In this document: positions 24,690-36,600 of the stretch, piece by piece | Numbering within the stretch: the stretch's first letter is position 1 | How the letters are laid out: each line of letters opens with the position of its first letter | Assembly: GCA_965649825.1 (NCBI GenBank) | Contig: OZ287695.1 | Coordinates: 1,798,001 to 1,862,000 of the forward strand | Reading direction: 5' to 3' | Source: Penicillus capitatus | Lineage: Eukaryota > Chlorophyta | DNA: 64,000 bases | Position numbers and translations under genes: made by a program | Notes under the pieces: model-generated | Database searches by the model: none | What the model was told of the DNA's origin: nothing | Seen by the model: only the letters and a program-made list of their open reading frames with translations

Positions 24690-26291
24690 CTTCTTTCTGA
24701 CAATTTAATATCTTTCTCGGATTCCTGTATTCCAACGAGTCTAATGCAGGCAACTGACTACCTCTATTGCATCAATGGGCACTTCTCCAAAGTCGTCGCG
24801 ATTATCACAGTACTCAAGTTTCTTAAACATTTCAAATCTCTCTGAATGTCCCGAGTGGTCAAGTCAGTGTCCTCGTTGTGCACTCAAGAGATGCAGCGGT
24901 CTCTCTGTAAGAATGCTCCAAGCTTCAATGTCCAACGTGAAGTACACCATGAGCCTCTGTCGATTATTAAAGAGACGGGGAACTGGAACGCCGAAGAACG
25001 GTGAAAACTCTCTGAACTGTTGACGATTCTATGATTGCACTCGATGGGGATTCTCTCTCCAATAGGGCACATCTCCCACCTGGCAGCCTCTTCTTCTGGA
25101 CGGAGACCAATTATGATAATGCACGGACGGTCTTCAAGGGAGCTGCTACGAAGGCACCATGATCCAGTGAAAATCTGGTGTCGGTGATTCCATGAGAAAT
25201 GACTGATCTGAACATGTTTCCATCCACTGAGAGACAAGACTTCTCCATGCGGCGCAAGCAACGTTTACGCAGACGACTTTCGTCTTTTTCTTCATTGGCA
25301 AAACAAGATGTCGCTCGTCGCCTGCGCACGAAACAAACCTGGAGGTGTATGACACATTCGATGGTTCGGCGGACGGGGAGACAGCGAATAAGCGGCCATT
25401 CGTCTGCACACGATGACATGAAATCGTCGTTCTTTCTCTGTCACTCACCTGTCTCGCAATCTGTTGATGTGACCAGTGTCATTCGCAGAAACCTCGGAAT
25501 TCTTGCCGGATTTCAGTTGGCGATCAATCTGAGTTGTAGAGAATGGCTTCATCAGCAAGAGGTAGGTGCGGAGCACGGGACCACTGATGGCAGTGATCAG
25601 ATTTGACAGTCTGTCAGCGTCTCTCGATTCAACAGGACCTCAATGCGGCGCTTGGGGATTTTCATGGATTACCTGAGTACCCATCGACGCCATAGACAGT
25701 GAGAACTCCTCGTTTCTCATCTCTAGAAGTCTGCGAGATAGTTCGAATGCACCGCGCCATGGATGAACAATAGCATGTCGAATTGTCCTGGCCGTGCGCT
25801 CCGACAGTTGATTTCTGCTCTAGTCTGCGCAGCTAATGTTGAATCGGACAGACTTCGTAGCCCGAGCAGACGGCAACGTCCAACGCCTTCGACGCCGCAT
25901 GCGAACAAAACCTGAACCATGAGTCCACGGCCGTTTACCGTAGCTGAAGGTCTTTTCGGTTCCGCCGTCCATGTTCGAGGGAGTTTTGGTCGTCGGCCAC
26001 TCCCGAAGACCGATCAAACTTCTCTGTAAGATGCTAGCGTTTCTGAATACGCCTCTGACTCGCGCCGCCAGATTCGCAACGGGAATGTACGTTTCTGTGG
26101 TCTCGTGACAGACACTTCCTGCGTCCGTTGCCTCGCGTGATCTTCGAGTAACGGCTGCAGATCGCCTGACGTGTGCCGCTGCCGTCGAACCGCAACCGAC
26201 GCGGTATTTGACAGTCCTGTTTTCATATCCGCCGCGCATTCGCATTCTGAACCCTCGGCTGCCTTTTCTGCTAGCATCGTTGCTCTTGAAG

Positions 26292-27343
26292 ATGGCCGAC
26301 GCCAGAGGGTTTTTCTACGAAGACTACACGTTCCCCGGACGAGAGTAAGTTCTGCAAAACATCCTGTCGACGCGCCGCACGACTCAGGGGTCTCCGCCGG
26401 TTGCGTGGTGTGGACGTTTCTCCATGAGACTGCATCCCTGCGAATCCGGCGGCTCTGACATCTGAACGCACGCGACTTACGACATGCCACTGTCGATCCT
26501 GTTTTCCGAAGCGAGTTCCCTTTCCCTGTGTTTGCCCCACTTGCCTCTTGCATCATGACTGCTTCGTTGAGACACTTGATGCTCACCAGCTTTGTGCTCT
26601 GCAGTTTCATGGACCTCAGCATCGAAGAGGTGATGGGGCCGGACGCACCAAGGGCGTTCCAAGACCTCTTGCCGTATCAGAGGCGACGCCTTTACCGGGA
26701 CATCAGGGCCCAGAGCGGCGAGAACAAGAGACGCGGTGGGGAGGAGGAGGAGCCCTCGGACGAGCCTGGTCCGTCTAACGACCGATCTGGACAGGCTCGT
26801 CGGACAATGAGGCGCGCCAGACGCCACACCCTCTCCTCCGGGCAGACGAGAGGTGGTCCTGTTGCGGACATGGATGCCGATGTCCACGAAGAGGTAAGCA
26901 TCCCACATACTGAGTACTCACTTCACGGTTTGTTCTCACAGGCTCGTACATCGCCCTCTCTTGCGACCTCATCTCCTCCGCCCGCTTCTCCTCCGCCTCC
27001 TTCTTCTTATCCTCCTCCCCCACCACCTCCTATTCCTTCTGCTATTCCTCTTCCTTCTCCCTCGCTTTTCCCCACACGTCCGCAGCAATTCTCAATTCCT
27101 TCCAACCCCCCACCCTTCCCATCCCGTTTTTTCAGATACTCCATCCCTTCCAACCCTCCACCCTTCCCATCCCGTCCCCATACCTTCTCTATTAACTGCT
27201 CACCCTTCCCGCACCGACCACATCTCTTTTCCATTCCCCATGATCAACCTCGCATTCAACCCCGCCCAGAGTTCTACTCCATTCCTTCCTCTAGCAATCC
27301 ACCAATCCCGCCTCGGGTATTCGTCTACTGCATTCCGGTTTGA
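26292..27343 (+). CDS. Proline-rich repeat protein, family member B
   Basis: Paralogue of the 12.9-kb gene. Exon 1 is 26292-26344 (starting MADARGFFYEDYTFPG) and exon 2 is 26605-27343, with a 260-nt GTAAGT...CTGCAG intron in the same phase as in A; 263 residues. The N-terminal block DLSIEEVMGPDAPRAF plus an Arg-rich helix ending RAQSG corresponds to TLADVMGRRPPQAF...KAQSG of A. The middle is an acidic and Arg-rich linker, then a Pro/Ser run, then FSIPSNPPPFPSRP-type repeats almost identical to those of A. A possible 48-nt in-frame intron at 26,894-26,941 (GTAAGC...CTCACAG) would remove 16 residues. The N-terminus has diverged far more than the C-terminal repeats and downstream DNA. Confidence 0.6.
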
Positions 27344-30300
27344 ACTCGGCGAGTGGTGAGTTTCTCACGTTGTCATTTTTTTATTTTCTGGTTGGTCTTG
27401 GTTTTTGGCTGGGCCTTTTTTGGTTTTCCTCTTGTCTGCGAAAAATTAAAAAAAAAAATAAAAAGTTTTCTTCTCGCACACCTCACTTTTTCAACTGAGG
27501 GTTTTCGCGAAAAAAATAAAAAATAAAAAAACATCTCGCTTTTCTTTGTTGTCGTTAGTCTGCCTTCCACCCTCGCTCTGTTGTGGTCGGCGCTGTGTTT
27601 TGATAATTTACTGTGAGACTTCTGTCGCTTAGCACACTTTTGCTGTTGTGTTCCTGGTTTTCTTTGTCCTTTGAGTACCCAGTAAGTGAATAAACTGTAC
27701 AACTGGCGAAGGCCTTTCGATGCATGGACGACTGGAGCCTAGTATTGAATCTCAACGTGCAATCTGGATGTCCATGATCCGTAAGGTCTCGTACTGCATG
27801 CTCTAATCTAGTGTTGGCTGTCTGATCAGACTATGGAGTTCTGCCGTGGAGAACTGCGAGATCCAATTGGAGATCAGAAGAAGACGGACGAAAGAGGCCT
27901 TTGTAGAGAGAGATAGATCAGGCAACCATTGTCCGTCGGAGCTTCACCTCGCTTTCATTTCACAGAGCATGCATGGAATTTGGAAATGCAGAGAAGCACC
28001 ATCGGATACTTCCTGAGAGACTGGACCTGATTCTGCATTGCGCTTACAGAAGCAGTAAATCAATTTCGGCAAGAGCAGAAGTGTGACCAAGACGAGACAT
28101 CGACTGGCTAAACCTTGCGAGAAAAGAATGTCAAGCCTCACGCCTGGATGGAATCGAAGGAAGACGGATGATCTTACATCATGAACATTACTCTGGCATA
28201 CACAGTTTGCTGGCAAAGCGATCCCGACGCAGAATCATCTGATATGTTCTTACAGTAAGACTTGTCCTGTTTTCCAGATGATCATGTTTCGGACCATGCA
28301 GAGATGCCTTAAGCAAGAGGAACCCGAACATTTCCAAAGAGGGAAAGAGAACTTCGGATCAACGGGATTCCGTCAACTGAACACGTGAATCATAAAGGTG
28401 ATAGAGTCAAGATGCCTGGCCTGCATCATCTGAATGACCTCTGCTTGCTTAGGGAAATGCAAAACGAACATCATTCTGCCAGAGATGTACTCAGGGTGAT
28501 GATTCAGGGATAGTGTTTCAGCAGTCTGGGAAAGCAGCGCGATGCACGGCGGCGTTTATCTGAGGGTATTAAGGACATTTTCTTCAGCGCTGTGGACAAC
28601 CGGTGCTCTGGAGAGAAACTTCGTCTACAGAGAAGAAGCATCTCTGAAGCTCGAAAGTGCCTCGGTTCAGATCCTGTCGCTCGCGTCGATATGACGATCT
28701 GAGGACGTCTGTCGGAATAGCCTCCGTTCTCCACGCTTCGGGTGAGGTCACATTGTTCTGGCACTTGCAAGGCTTCGTGAATCCGCCACTGATTGCAAGA
28801 GAGAGACATGGCACTCGCCAAAGCAATGAGCGACGGATGCCTGCGTTGGACTGAAGTTCATGGGTCGATCGCATCTTCAGTTCGGCAGTGGAAAGTAACA
28901 ATCACTCCTCGAAGAAATCTTGTTGCTTGCGACAGGTTAGTCCATTCTTCACTCTTCCTAGCAGAACACTTTCACTGTCCGTACAGAGATAAGATGAAGC
29001 ACACTCTGCCAAAGGAGTACGTCCCGCAAGACATTGGTCATGGAGGAGACCGAAACCATGTGGCATAGGTAAACAGAAAAAAGAGTGATCGAACAAGACA
29101 ACTGTATGCCAGAGCTACCGTGCTTCGTATCAAACGGCATGCACTCCGAGAAATGAGAAAGCACCAGAGTGAGTGCCAAAATCGTTGTCTGAGTTGACCT
29201 TACCTATCCGGTCAGCAATGGATGAGTGACGCTCCTTCGAGACACTGGTTGGATGCAAGGAGAAATCATCGATTGAAGAAGATTGAACATCGTCTGCTGA
29301 TCTTCTTTTTGATGCTCAAGGTTTGCAATGCTGCTGACTTCACTGCTGTGACATTTGCATGCTAGGGTGAAGTTGCTATTCAGTCGATGAAGACCTGGGC
29401 ATCCCACAAAAGGGATATCGCAGATGAGATATGTAAGGCCTGAACTCGGCTTGCCGGATCAGATTGGTAACTGGGAAGAGGATTCGCTGCTTCAAGAGTG
29501 TGTCATTTGAGCGTTCTCTTCCATGGACACTCTTGATGCACATCGTTTTCATGTACTATTCCAATAAACTATCTTCCGTACTGAGCATTTCGTTCTAGGA
29601 GTCGCCTGATTGAGGGAACAGCCAGAGATTACTCATCCTGACGACAAAACTGGAGAGGATCACTTTCAGATTCCCGATGCACACATGCGGAGTTAGTTCA
29701 TCTTTGTTAATCGATCGAATTCTGATTTCTGGTGTTGTTCTAGAATGGACAAGATGGGTGACCGGATGACACCGACTCAGTTCAGCTGAAAGCCAGCTCC
29801 CTTCGAGTTGTAATGGGAGTTTGGAGCTCAAACCTCGCCTCTGATGAATGAACAGCAAGGCAATCGTTTCTGCCGAGCACAGACACGATGAAGAAGAAGC
29901 ATCGATGCGACAGTGAAGAAAGAGTGTCTGGTGCCGATGTCCTAATAGTGGCGAAGAAATGTTATTCTGGAGCCCGAATCCTTCTCCGACGCATAAAACC
30001 CTCGCTGTCGTATCGATCAAACAGAAAGTGGTCCATAAGATCTTCACGGTGAGCCTCCCTCCGGTTTCTAAACAGGTGATGACTCAGTTGATGCAGAGAT
30101 CGTTGCACTACAGACAAGACAAGACGCTGGATTGTAGTGGACGAGAAACGCAAGGTGTTGAGATCCGACCGTCTGCCATCTGATCCGTATCGTAGAGAAG
30201 ATCAGTATATCTGATAAGATTTGCCTTGATCCTCTGGAAAGACAGAACGGTCCTTCCTGGGCGCAGCAGATTGCACCAGGGCCACAAGGCATCCAGCCAT

Positions 30301-31869
30301 GCTTTCGAGTGTCGTTCTTCCAAAGCCAGTGGATGCCTTCTTTCAATGACATGGCGACTCAGCACACTTCAGAGAACTGGATCACATTCTCCAAGATGTC
30401 GAGTCCATCCAAGGCGGAAGCTGTCTGTCTTCTTGTAGACGCTGCAGTTGTTCCGAGTCCATTCATCGACCAAGACAAACCACATCAAATAAAGCCTGAA
30501 GACCATATGCAGTGAAATCTGGCCGGAGAGATCACATTCCTCCAACTGCAGCTTAAGATTGAGAACTCTCCCGGAAAAGTGATGTCCCCATAGCCTTTTG
30601 AAAACGCAGACGCCTTCGAAGAGATGACAGAATCTCCAACCGGACAAGAATCCAGCGAGCGTCGAAGCGAGGCAGATCATCCTGATGAAGCCCTAGTGCA
30701 CAATCACAAGGGATATCTGGAATGTCTTTTTGCTCCCATCCGGTCAAAACAAGCTGGTAGAAGCTAAGCTGCCATCCATCGTTTCTTCCAGCGCTGGTGG
30801 AGAAGCAGTGGGATTGTCCCTGTGGACACAGTGCTCGTGCGATCATGTTCTGTCAGACAGCAGAGATGCATGCATGTCTGTTGGAGCATGTTGGAGCACG
30901 CAAGGCTGGAAGAAGGGATGCGTCTGAATTTAGCAGGAGTTTCTCCTCCAAGTGTCAGCACAATGTGGACGGCGTCACAGTGTATAGTGGCAGGAGTCCC
31001 TTCTTCCCTGGTGGCTGATATGCTGGAAAGCAGTATTGCTCAGTCAGTCTGTCGAAGAAAGCTGTGAATGAGATTCGGGTCTGGGCTAAGCGGTGCAATC
31101 GACCACACATGTCCTCCCATCTGGAAAGCAACAACGTCCGTCCACTTGAAGGATGCAATTGACAGGTTAGTCCATCTTCGACATTCCTTCCCTGAGCTGT
31201 GTTGTAGTCTTTGCCGAGATGAGATTAAGTATAGTTAGTCTGTTGGTGACATGTGTCACAGCAGACATGGCTTGAAGAAGAGCCTTGGATAAACATACGT
31301 CTATCCACAGCTTAGAACGCTCACTCATCTCATCTCGATCTTCCCTTACAAGCACCAAGACAGGAACTGCCACGAACTCTGGAGTGGTAGGAGACAGAAG
31401 TCACGAAAGACAACCATCACCTGGAAGCCTGACGACAATCGCCACTGAGCAAGAAACATTCTCGGTTGCCTCTGGGGCGAACTGTGGAGACCTGACCAGT
31501 CAAAATGGCTCCATTCTCCGCTCCTGCCGACAGCACAGCCGTGAGAATTCTCGTGAAATCCATCAAGTAAGGATAAGATAACCCGTCACAGTTCTCGATG
31601 AGATGTGTGATGACAGATCTAAGATGGCATACAGGCGGGGCACCGAGAGGACCCAAGGTTTCCAGTCAGCAGTGGGCAGAGTGAAAAAGTATGAGTGACT
31701 CATCTCAAGGTCCAGTGCACCACACCTCTACACAACTGATGCATCCCAGCACTTCTCCACCCCGAGGCAGCGGCGTCGCACTCCCTCGCGGCACCAGCGG
31801 GTAGGGCCTTGGCGACCTGTCCGCCTTTCTCGGTCGCGCACATGAGGCAGACAGGTGTACGCTGTAGAC

Positions 31870-32400
31870 GAAAGGGGGCAAGTGTAACTCTCGGGCACCC
31901 AGGACCGACTTTCTTAACATCTCTTCTCCCTCCTGGGTGTCGTTTGTGTCTCCCCCTGCTTGCTTTTTGCTGTGTTTTCCTGTTTCTTGCTTTCTCCTTG
32001 TCTGTTGCTTACCAGTCTCCTCTGTGTCTTTCGTAATCGTCTTTGTCTTTTTTTATTATGATTTGCCTGTATGCGCCCGTTCAACTGTGTTCGTTATTTC
32101 CTTTTCTTTGTGTTAGCCTGTTTGCTTTTCAGATGTCAAGGTTTCGTGAGTTTACACCGAGTGTGATGCCTTCTCTTGTACATGTTGCTCTCCTTTTTCC
32201 TGTCGATGTCCATTTAGGCACACAGTTCTTTCCTTATTCTGTATCTTTACAGTTTCCATGTTATTTTCTTCATTGCCTTTTTGCTGTTTCCTGTTATGTT
32301 TTTCTTGGGGTCCAGTTTTACCTTCTTTGATGTCGTGGGCCCTTTCCTGCATGTCCGCGCTGCGCGCCGCCTGATCGAGAGCCGCACAACTGCCTCCAAG
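31870..32400 (+). repeat. Pyrimidine-rich hairpin module, copy 4
   Basis: Fourth copy, at the 3' end of repeat copy B. The stem is 31,894-31,904 with 31,931-31,941. The T/C-rich tract differs from copy 3 by scattered substitutions and small indels. It ends in CATGTCCGCGCTGCGCG, keeping both CGCG blocks, then a region identical or nearly so to copy 3. Confidence 0.6.
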
Positions 32401-32511
32401 TAGTCGATTATCGGCTGCATCTCGCTCTCCTCGCGCACCTTGATCGGACTGGTGCAGTGCTCGTTCAGGGTAACCTCCCGCGCCGCACTTCGAGGCGTCG
32501 CTTGCCGGACC

Positions 32512-32560
32512 GTAAGTGTCCCTTCTACAAGAACTCACCCTTCTCACTCTTTTTTTGCAG
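32512..32560 (+). other. Predicted intron at the 3' end of repeat copy B
   Basis: Same position as the 53-nt intron of copy A, here 49 nt, with a GTAAGT donor and a TTTTTTTGCAG acceptor. The intron interior has changed and lost bases while the splice sites are kept, which supports the view that both copies are, or were recently, spliced. Confidence 0.5.
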
Positions 32561-32790
32561 ACCATGTGGCGGGGTGGGCATCTTTTCCTTTATCGCCTTC
32601 ACCTCTCACTCTTTTCAATCGGAGATCACACTTTCATGATGAGTGAGTGAATGGTATGGGCAAGAATGCCTTGAGCAGTTGGTATCTCTTAGTTTTTTTT
32701 CATGCATTTGAGTTGCGATTGGATGACAGAAAGTTAAGTCGTCCTGTAACACTCTATAGCTGCTGATGCTGCAGGAAAAGTTGCGCTATC

Positions 32791-33655
32791 CTTTGCTTCC
32801 TGCGTTCTTTGTTGCATCTCACCAAACATGGAGTGTATGCTTGATGCGCTCAGTTGCGGACAAAACAGTCCGAACTCTTCCTTACAGTACCATAAATCGA
32901 ACACGCCTTTGCTCCTCTGTTCGTTTTTAGACGGTGCAGTAGCGCAGCCAACACTATAAACCTGGCTCAAACTTTTGAACCATCATAAAATTGTTACAAT
33001 GGATCATGGAATAGGACTTGTAGTCATCTGCTCTGATAAAGATCACTGTTCCTCTGTTTGACTTTACAACAAGAAAGAAAGTTCTTTTGAGTACGCCTGA
33101 GGTCCAGTAGAAAGCAAATAGACGGTGAACAACAAAACAGAGTCACACCGGGAACTCTTCATGGATGTTAAATGTAATGGTCGCAGTCAGGATGCTAGGC
33201 TATATCGAACGATCGAGACTATGCTCTCGCAGGCCGTCCAAACTGCCCAATCGTTGTGACAGACATCTCCTGGCTGCACAACGGCGAAGCGAGTATACAA
33301 TTGCTTTGATTCTTTAAAGCAATGGATCTTCGTGCGCGGTGGTGGTCATTTAATTCTCAAGATCCATCTCTTCAATCGCGGTGTCAGAGACAAACAACAC
33401 GACGACAATAAGAGACGACATTTCGTGTCCAGCGAGTGTCCTGTATATGTTCCTCTTGCTATTTTGGTGTTGACCTTTGATGCATCAAGGCTGGCTTCTT
33501 CAGTATTCACATCAGTAGGGACGGTTTTGTTTCGAACAAGAGCCCGTCCGAGACCCATATCGACCTTCGCATATCACGACGTGCATTCGGCGAGTCATTG
33601 CCGTACATCTCGGCGAGGTGACGCTTGTCGATGCGATGACAGAATAGATTCCGCG
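32791..33655. other. Intergenic region upstream of separase
   Basis: The separase frame is open upstream to 33,332, but its first 108 codons lack family character and I place the start at 33,656. This stretch therefore probably holds the promoter and leader. No repeat recognised. Confidence 0.4.
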
Positions 33656-36600
33656 ATGGATGCAGCTCTGGGCGCGATTGTTCGGCTGGAACACGACATT
33701 CTTTCAAGCGACCGTCAGAAACACCTCGGCTCGTTGTTAGCGAATTTGTGCAAACGGATCGAAGACGTCGGCAGACAAAACGACAATCTCTCCACGCTCA
33801 GTGCCCGGCAAAAGCGTCAGTTATGGAGTCTGCGAGGGACGCTTTGGAAGGCGACGGAAACGCGCGAAGCGCATGACGTATCGTTAACTGCGCTGCTACG
33901 TTGTCTCTGGGATCTGCACGTTCTGTGCCAGAAAGTCGGCCTCTTTGCTAATCATCTCGATCTCGTCTCCGCTCAGTACAATATCGTCAAGAAACTCATC
34001 GAAACGGAGTTTGTGGCCGAAGCCATGTCACGAGCGGAATCTCTGTACGCAGACGTCGCCAAATGGGATGTGCCATCCGACACTGATGACCTGCGTCGAC
34101 ATCATGAACATACAAACAGTTCGAACAAATCTGTGAAAGTTGCCTTGACCGTGTGCATGACCGTCCTTACCTGTGGCAGTCATGAGATGAAGAAAGACTG
34201 GGGAACGGAGAAACTGGACGTTTGCGTTCGGGCGATCGAGAGCTTTGAGTTCTGGCTTTGCCGTGGCGCAGCGGGGATGACAACGGAATTTGGATCGCTT
34301 CTGGCCAGTCTATTATACTACACTGAACGAATACTGATGTGCGCTTCAATCTACGGCCACAGTGTCAAGTTCAAAGGAAGCATGTGCAAGTGGATATCTC
34401 TTGTTTGCTGTTTTGTACGCCTATGTGTCCATGCACGACACTCCTCTTCTGCAGGCGTCTCTGCCTTTCTAGCGAGTGTCCCGATGGAATGTCTGGGTGA
34501 TGTCTGTTGGCAATGCTCTCGTTGTTTGGCCACTCGAGTCGAAACGCAGACAGAAGGGATGAAGATGATGAACGCATTGCTGCGCAGATGTCTAAAATCG
34601 GATGCAGCTTACCGAGAGGCCAAACGACTGTTGAAACGGTTTCTGAGTCTGGAAGTGAACGAAACAGCACATCTTGCTGCAGCAAGTGTGGTGCAGGTCA
34701 TGATTTGTTTCGCTGTGTGCACGACCTCTGGCAATCCCGTCTGTTTCATTGGCGATGACACTGCTGCCATGATTAACAGATCCATCATCCGATACGAAGA
34801 GGACAGGGACATCTCTGAAAAGGACGTCATGATCGTCCTGGAAGCCTTGGGTCAGCTGAACTATACCATCAAGTTCCAAGCGCAGTCATCCATACAGTGG
34901 TCAGACAGTGGAGAGATCGGGCAATGGGTTGCACGCGTTTTGACACGTTTTGTTCCCATTGTGCTTTCTTCGCGACAACTGGATGCGTTTCGTTCCATTC
35001 CTACAGATAAAAGACGTCTGCTCTTGAGTCAAGCTGGCATGGCCATCTTCAAGGAAAAGATGATTCGACCCAGCGAGACATCGCACGATCATACTCGCAT
35101 CTGGAGTTTGATGCAACTGCTTTGGGACGAAGCCGATTTCGGGAGTGTGACAACATATAAGGATTTGCCGCACGATATCCGCGTCGTGGTTGATAGCGGA
35201 ATGAGCTGTGCTGCTTTGATGAGGAGTGAGGGAAAGTGTGAACGGGCACTGGAATGCTATGGAATGGTGTGCGATTTGTGCAGTTTCGTTCAGAAGTATG
35301 CCACTGCTAGAAACAATATCCCAGTTTCTTGCCTTTCAACCAAACTCACGGGAATTACGTATCAGGCTTGCAAGGAAATGATGGGGGCCGGGAAACACAG
35401 GAAGGAAGGACTGGCATTTCTGGAGAATTCCGTTGCGCACTTGCTGGATACCTTTATGGAACATCCCCTCAATGATATCCAGAGAATCGTTCAGCTCTAC
35501 TGCAAATTTGCTGTCAAGGTTGCCCTAGAGTGCTATCCTGTAGAGATCGGCACCCTGACTGCGAGAGTGACACAAAAAGCGCCTGGACTTTTGCAAACGC
35601 CTGAAAGGATCGCCCGGCTGTTTCGCATCGAGATGTTCGGCTGGATCAGAGCTTTGAGTCGATCAGATGCCTGCGCATCTCACGCTCCCAACCCAGAACA
35701 GTTGTCCGTTGCTGAGCACGTCTTGGAACAAGTTCCCAACAAAACGTTGGGCATATGGATGAAAACGATCTCTGCTGCCTACTCTTTCTATGTTCAGGGC
35801 ATGGACATGGCACAGACCATAAGGTTGCTCGAAGACATTTGCCGTGTCTTGGAGCCAGGATGTGCACACCAGATGTATGCGAAGGAGATCACAGCATTGT
35901 GCCATTTCTTGTTGTTTCTTGTCAAGGCCGCAATCGTCCTATCAGATCTTGCAGGCATCGGGAATCTTTGCTGAGGTCTGCTCCTGAGAGGCATCTTTAT
36001 TCTTGTAGGCAATGAGATGAGTGGAGATCGCACACATACGCTGCGGATAGACACCGTTGATCTGAATGATGCCGTGAGAATCTGGAGAAAGATCGTTGCT
36101 TCCGGCGAACCTGTCTTGGATCCAGAGATGGCAGCGCATCTCCTGTGCCAATGCCGCTTTCTGGCGCACAGTCGCTGCTGGCTCAAAACGGAAGAAGAGT
36201 TGACAGACGTCATCCAAGCTTTGAGCATTCAATTTGACAACAGATTAACAGAAGCAGCCAAAGAGCGATGCAACAAACAACTGCCCATTCCGTATCTCTT
36301 ACAGTGCACAAGGCTGGAGATCATAGCCACGGAGAAGGACCTGAGTCATCTCGTAGACGATAAATCTCCTGAAGCTTTCCAGAGAAGAGTATCTCTGCTG
36401 TTAGGTCTGACGACATGGTATATGAAGCATGGTGATATTCTGAAAGCACGGCAGTTTGTGTCAGATGCCCGAAGGTTTGCACTTGGCCTATTGAATTGTC
36501 TATCTGAAGCGCAGCTTCCGTCAAAATCATTTCGCAATTTCACTGCTGAAGACATGTGGACAGCGCAAGGACTCTATGCTCTTTGCTTGATCCTGATGGC

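Larger units (their letters stand above)
24690..32790 (+). repeat. Composite repeat, copy B
   Basis: Direct-orientation partner of copy A, about 8.1 kb. It has the same order of blocks: the 5' segment near 24,715-25,530, the proline-rich gene at 26.3-27.3 kb, A/T-rich runs just after the gene (27,380-27,535), long non-coding middle blocks, and the hairpin module plus small intron at the 3' end. It lacks the RFC1-like segment of copy A. The flanks lose similarity near 24,690 and 32,790. Confidence 0.75.

Noticed and set aside
27007-27234. Gly-rich minus-strand frame opposite proline-rich gene B
   Set aside because: Complement of the proline codons; no independent support.
10205-32790. Calling the composite repeat a known transposon class
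   Set aside because: No transposase, reverse transcriptase, integrase, terminal repeat or target duplication was recognised.
35972-35974. In-frame TGA in the middle of separase, as stop, readthrough or selenocysteine
   Set aside because: A 54-nt GC-AG intron (35955-36008) in the right phase removes it, and its size fits the other introns.
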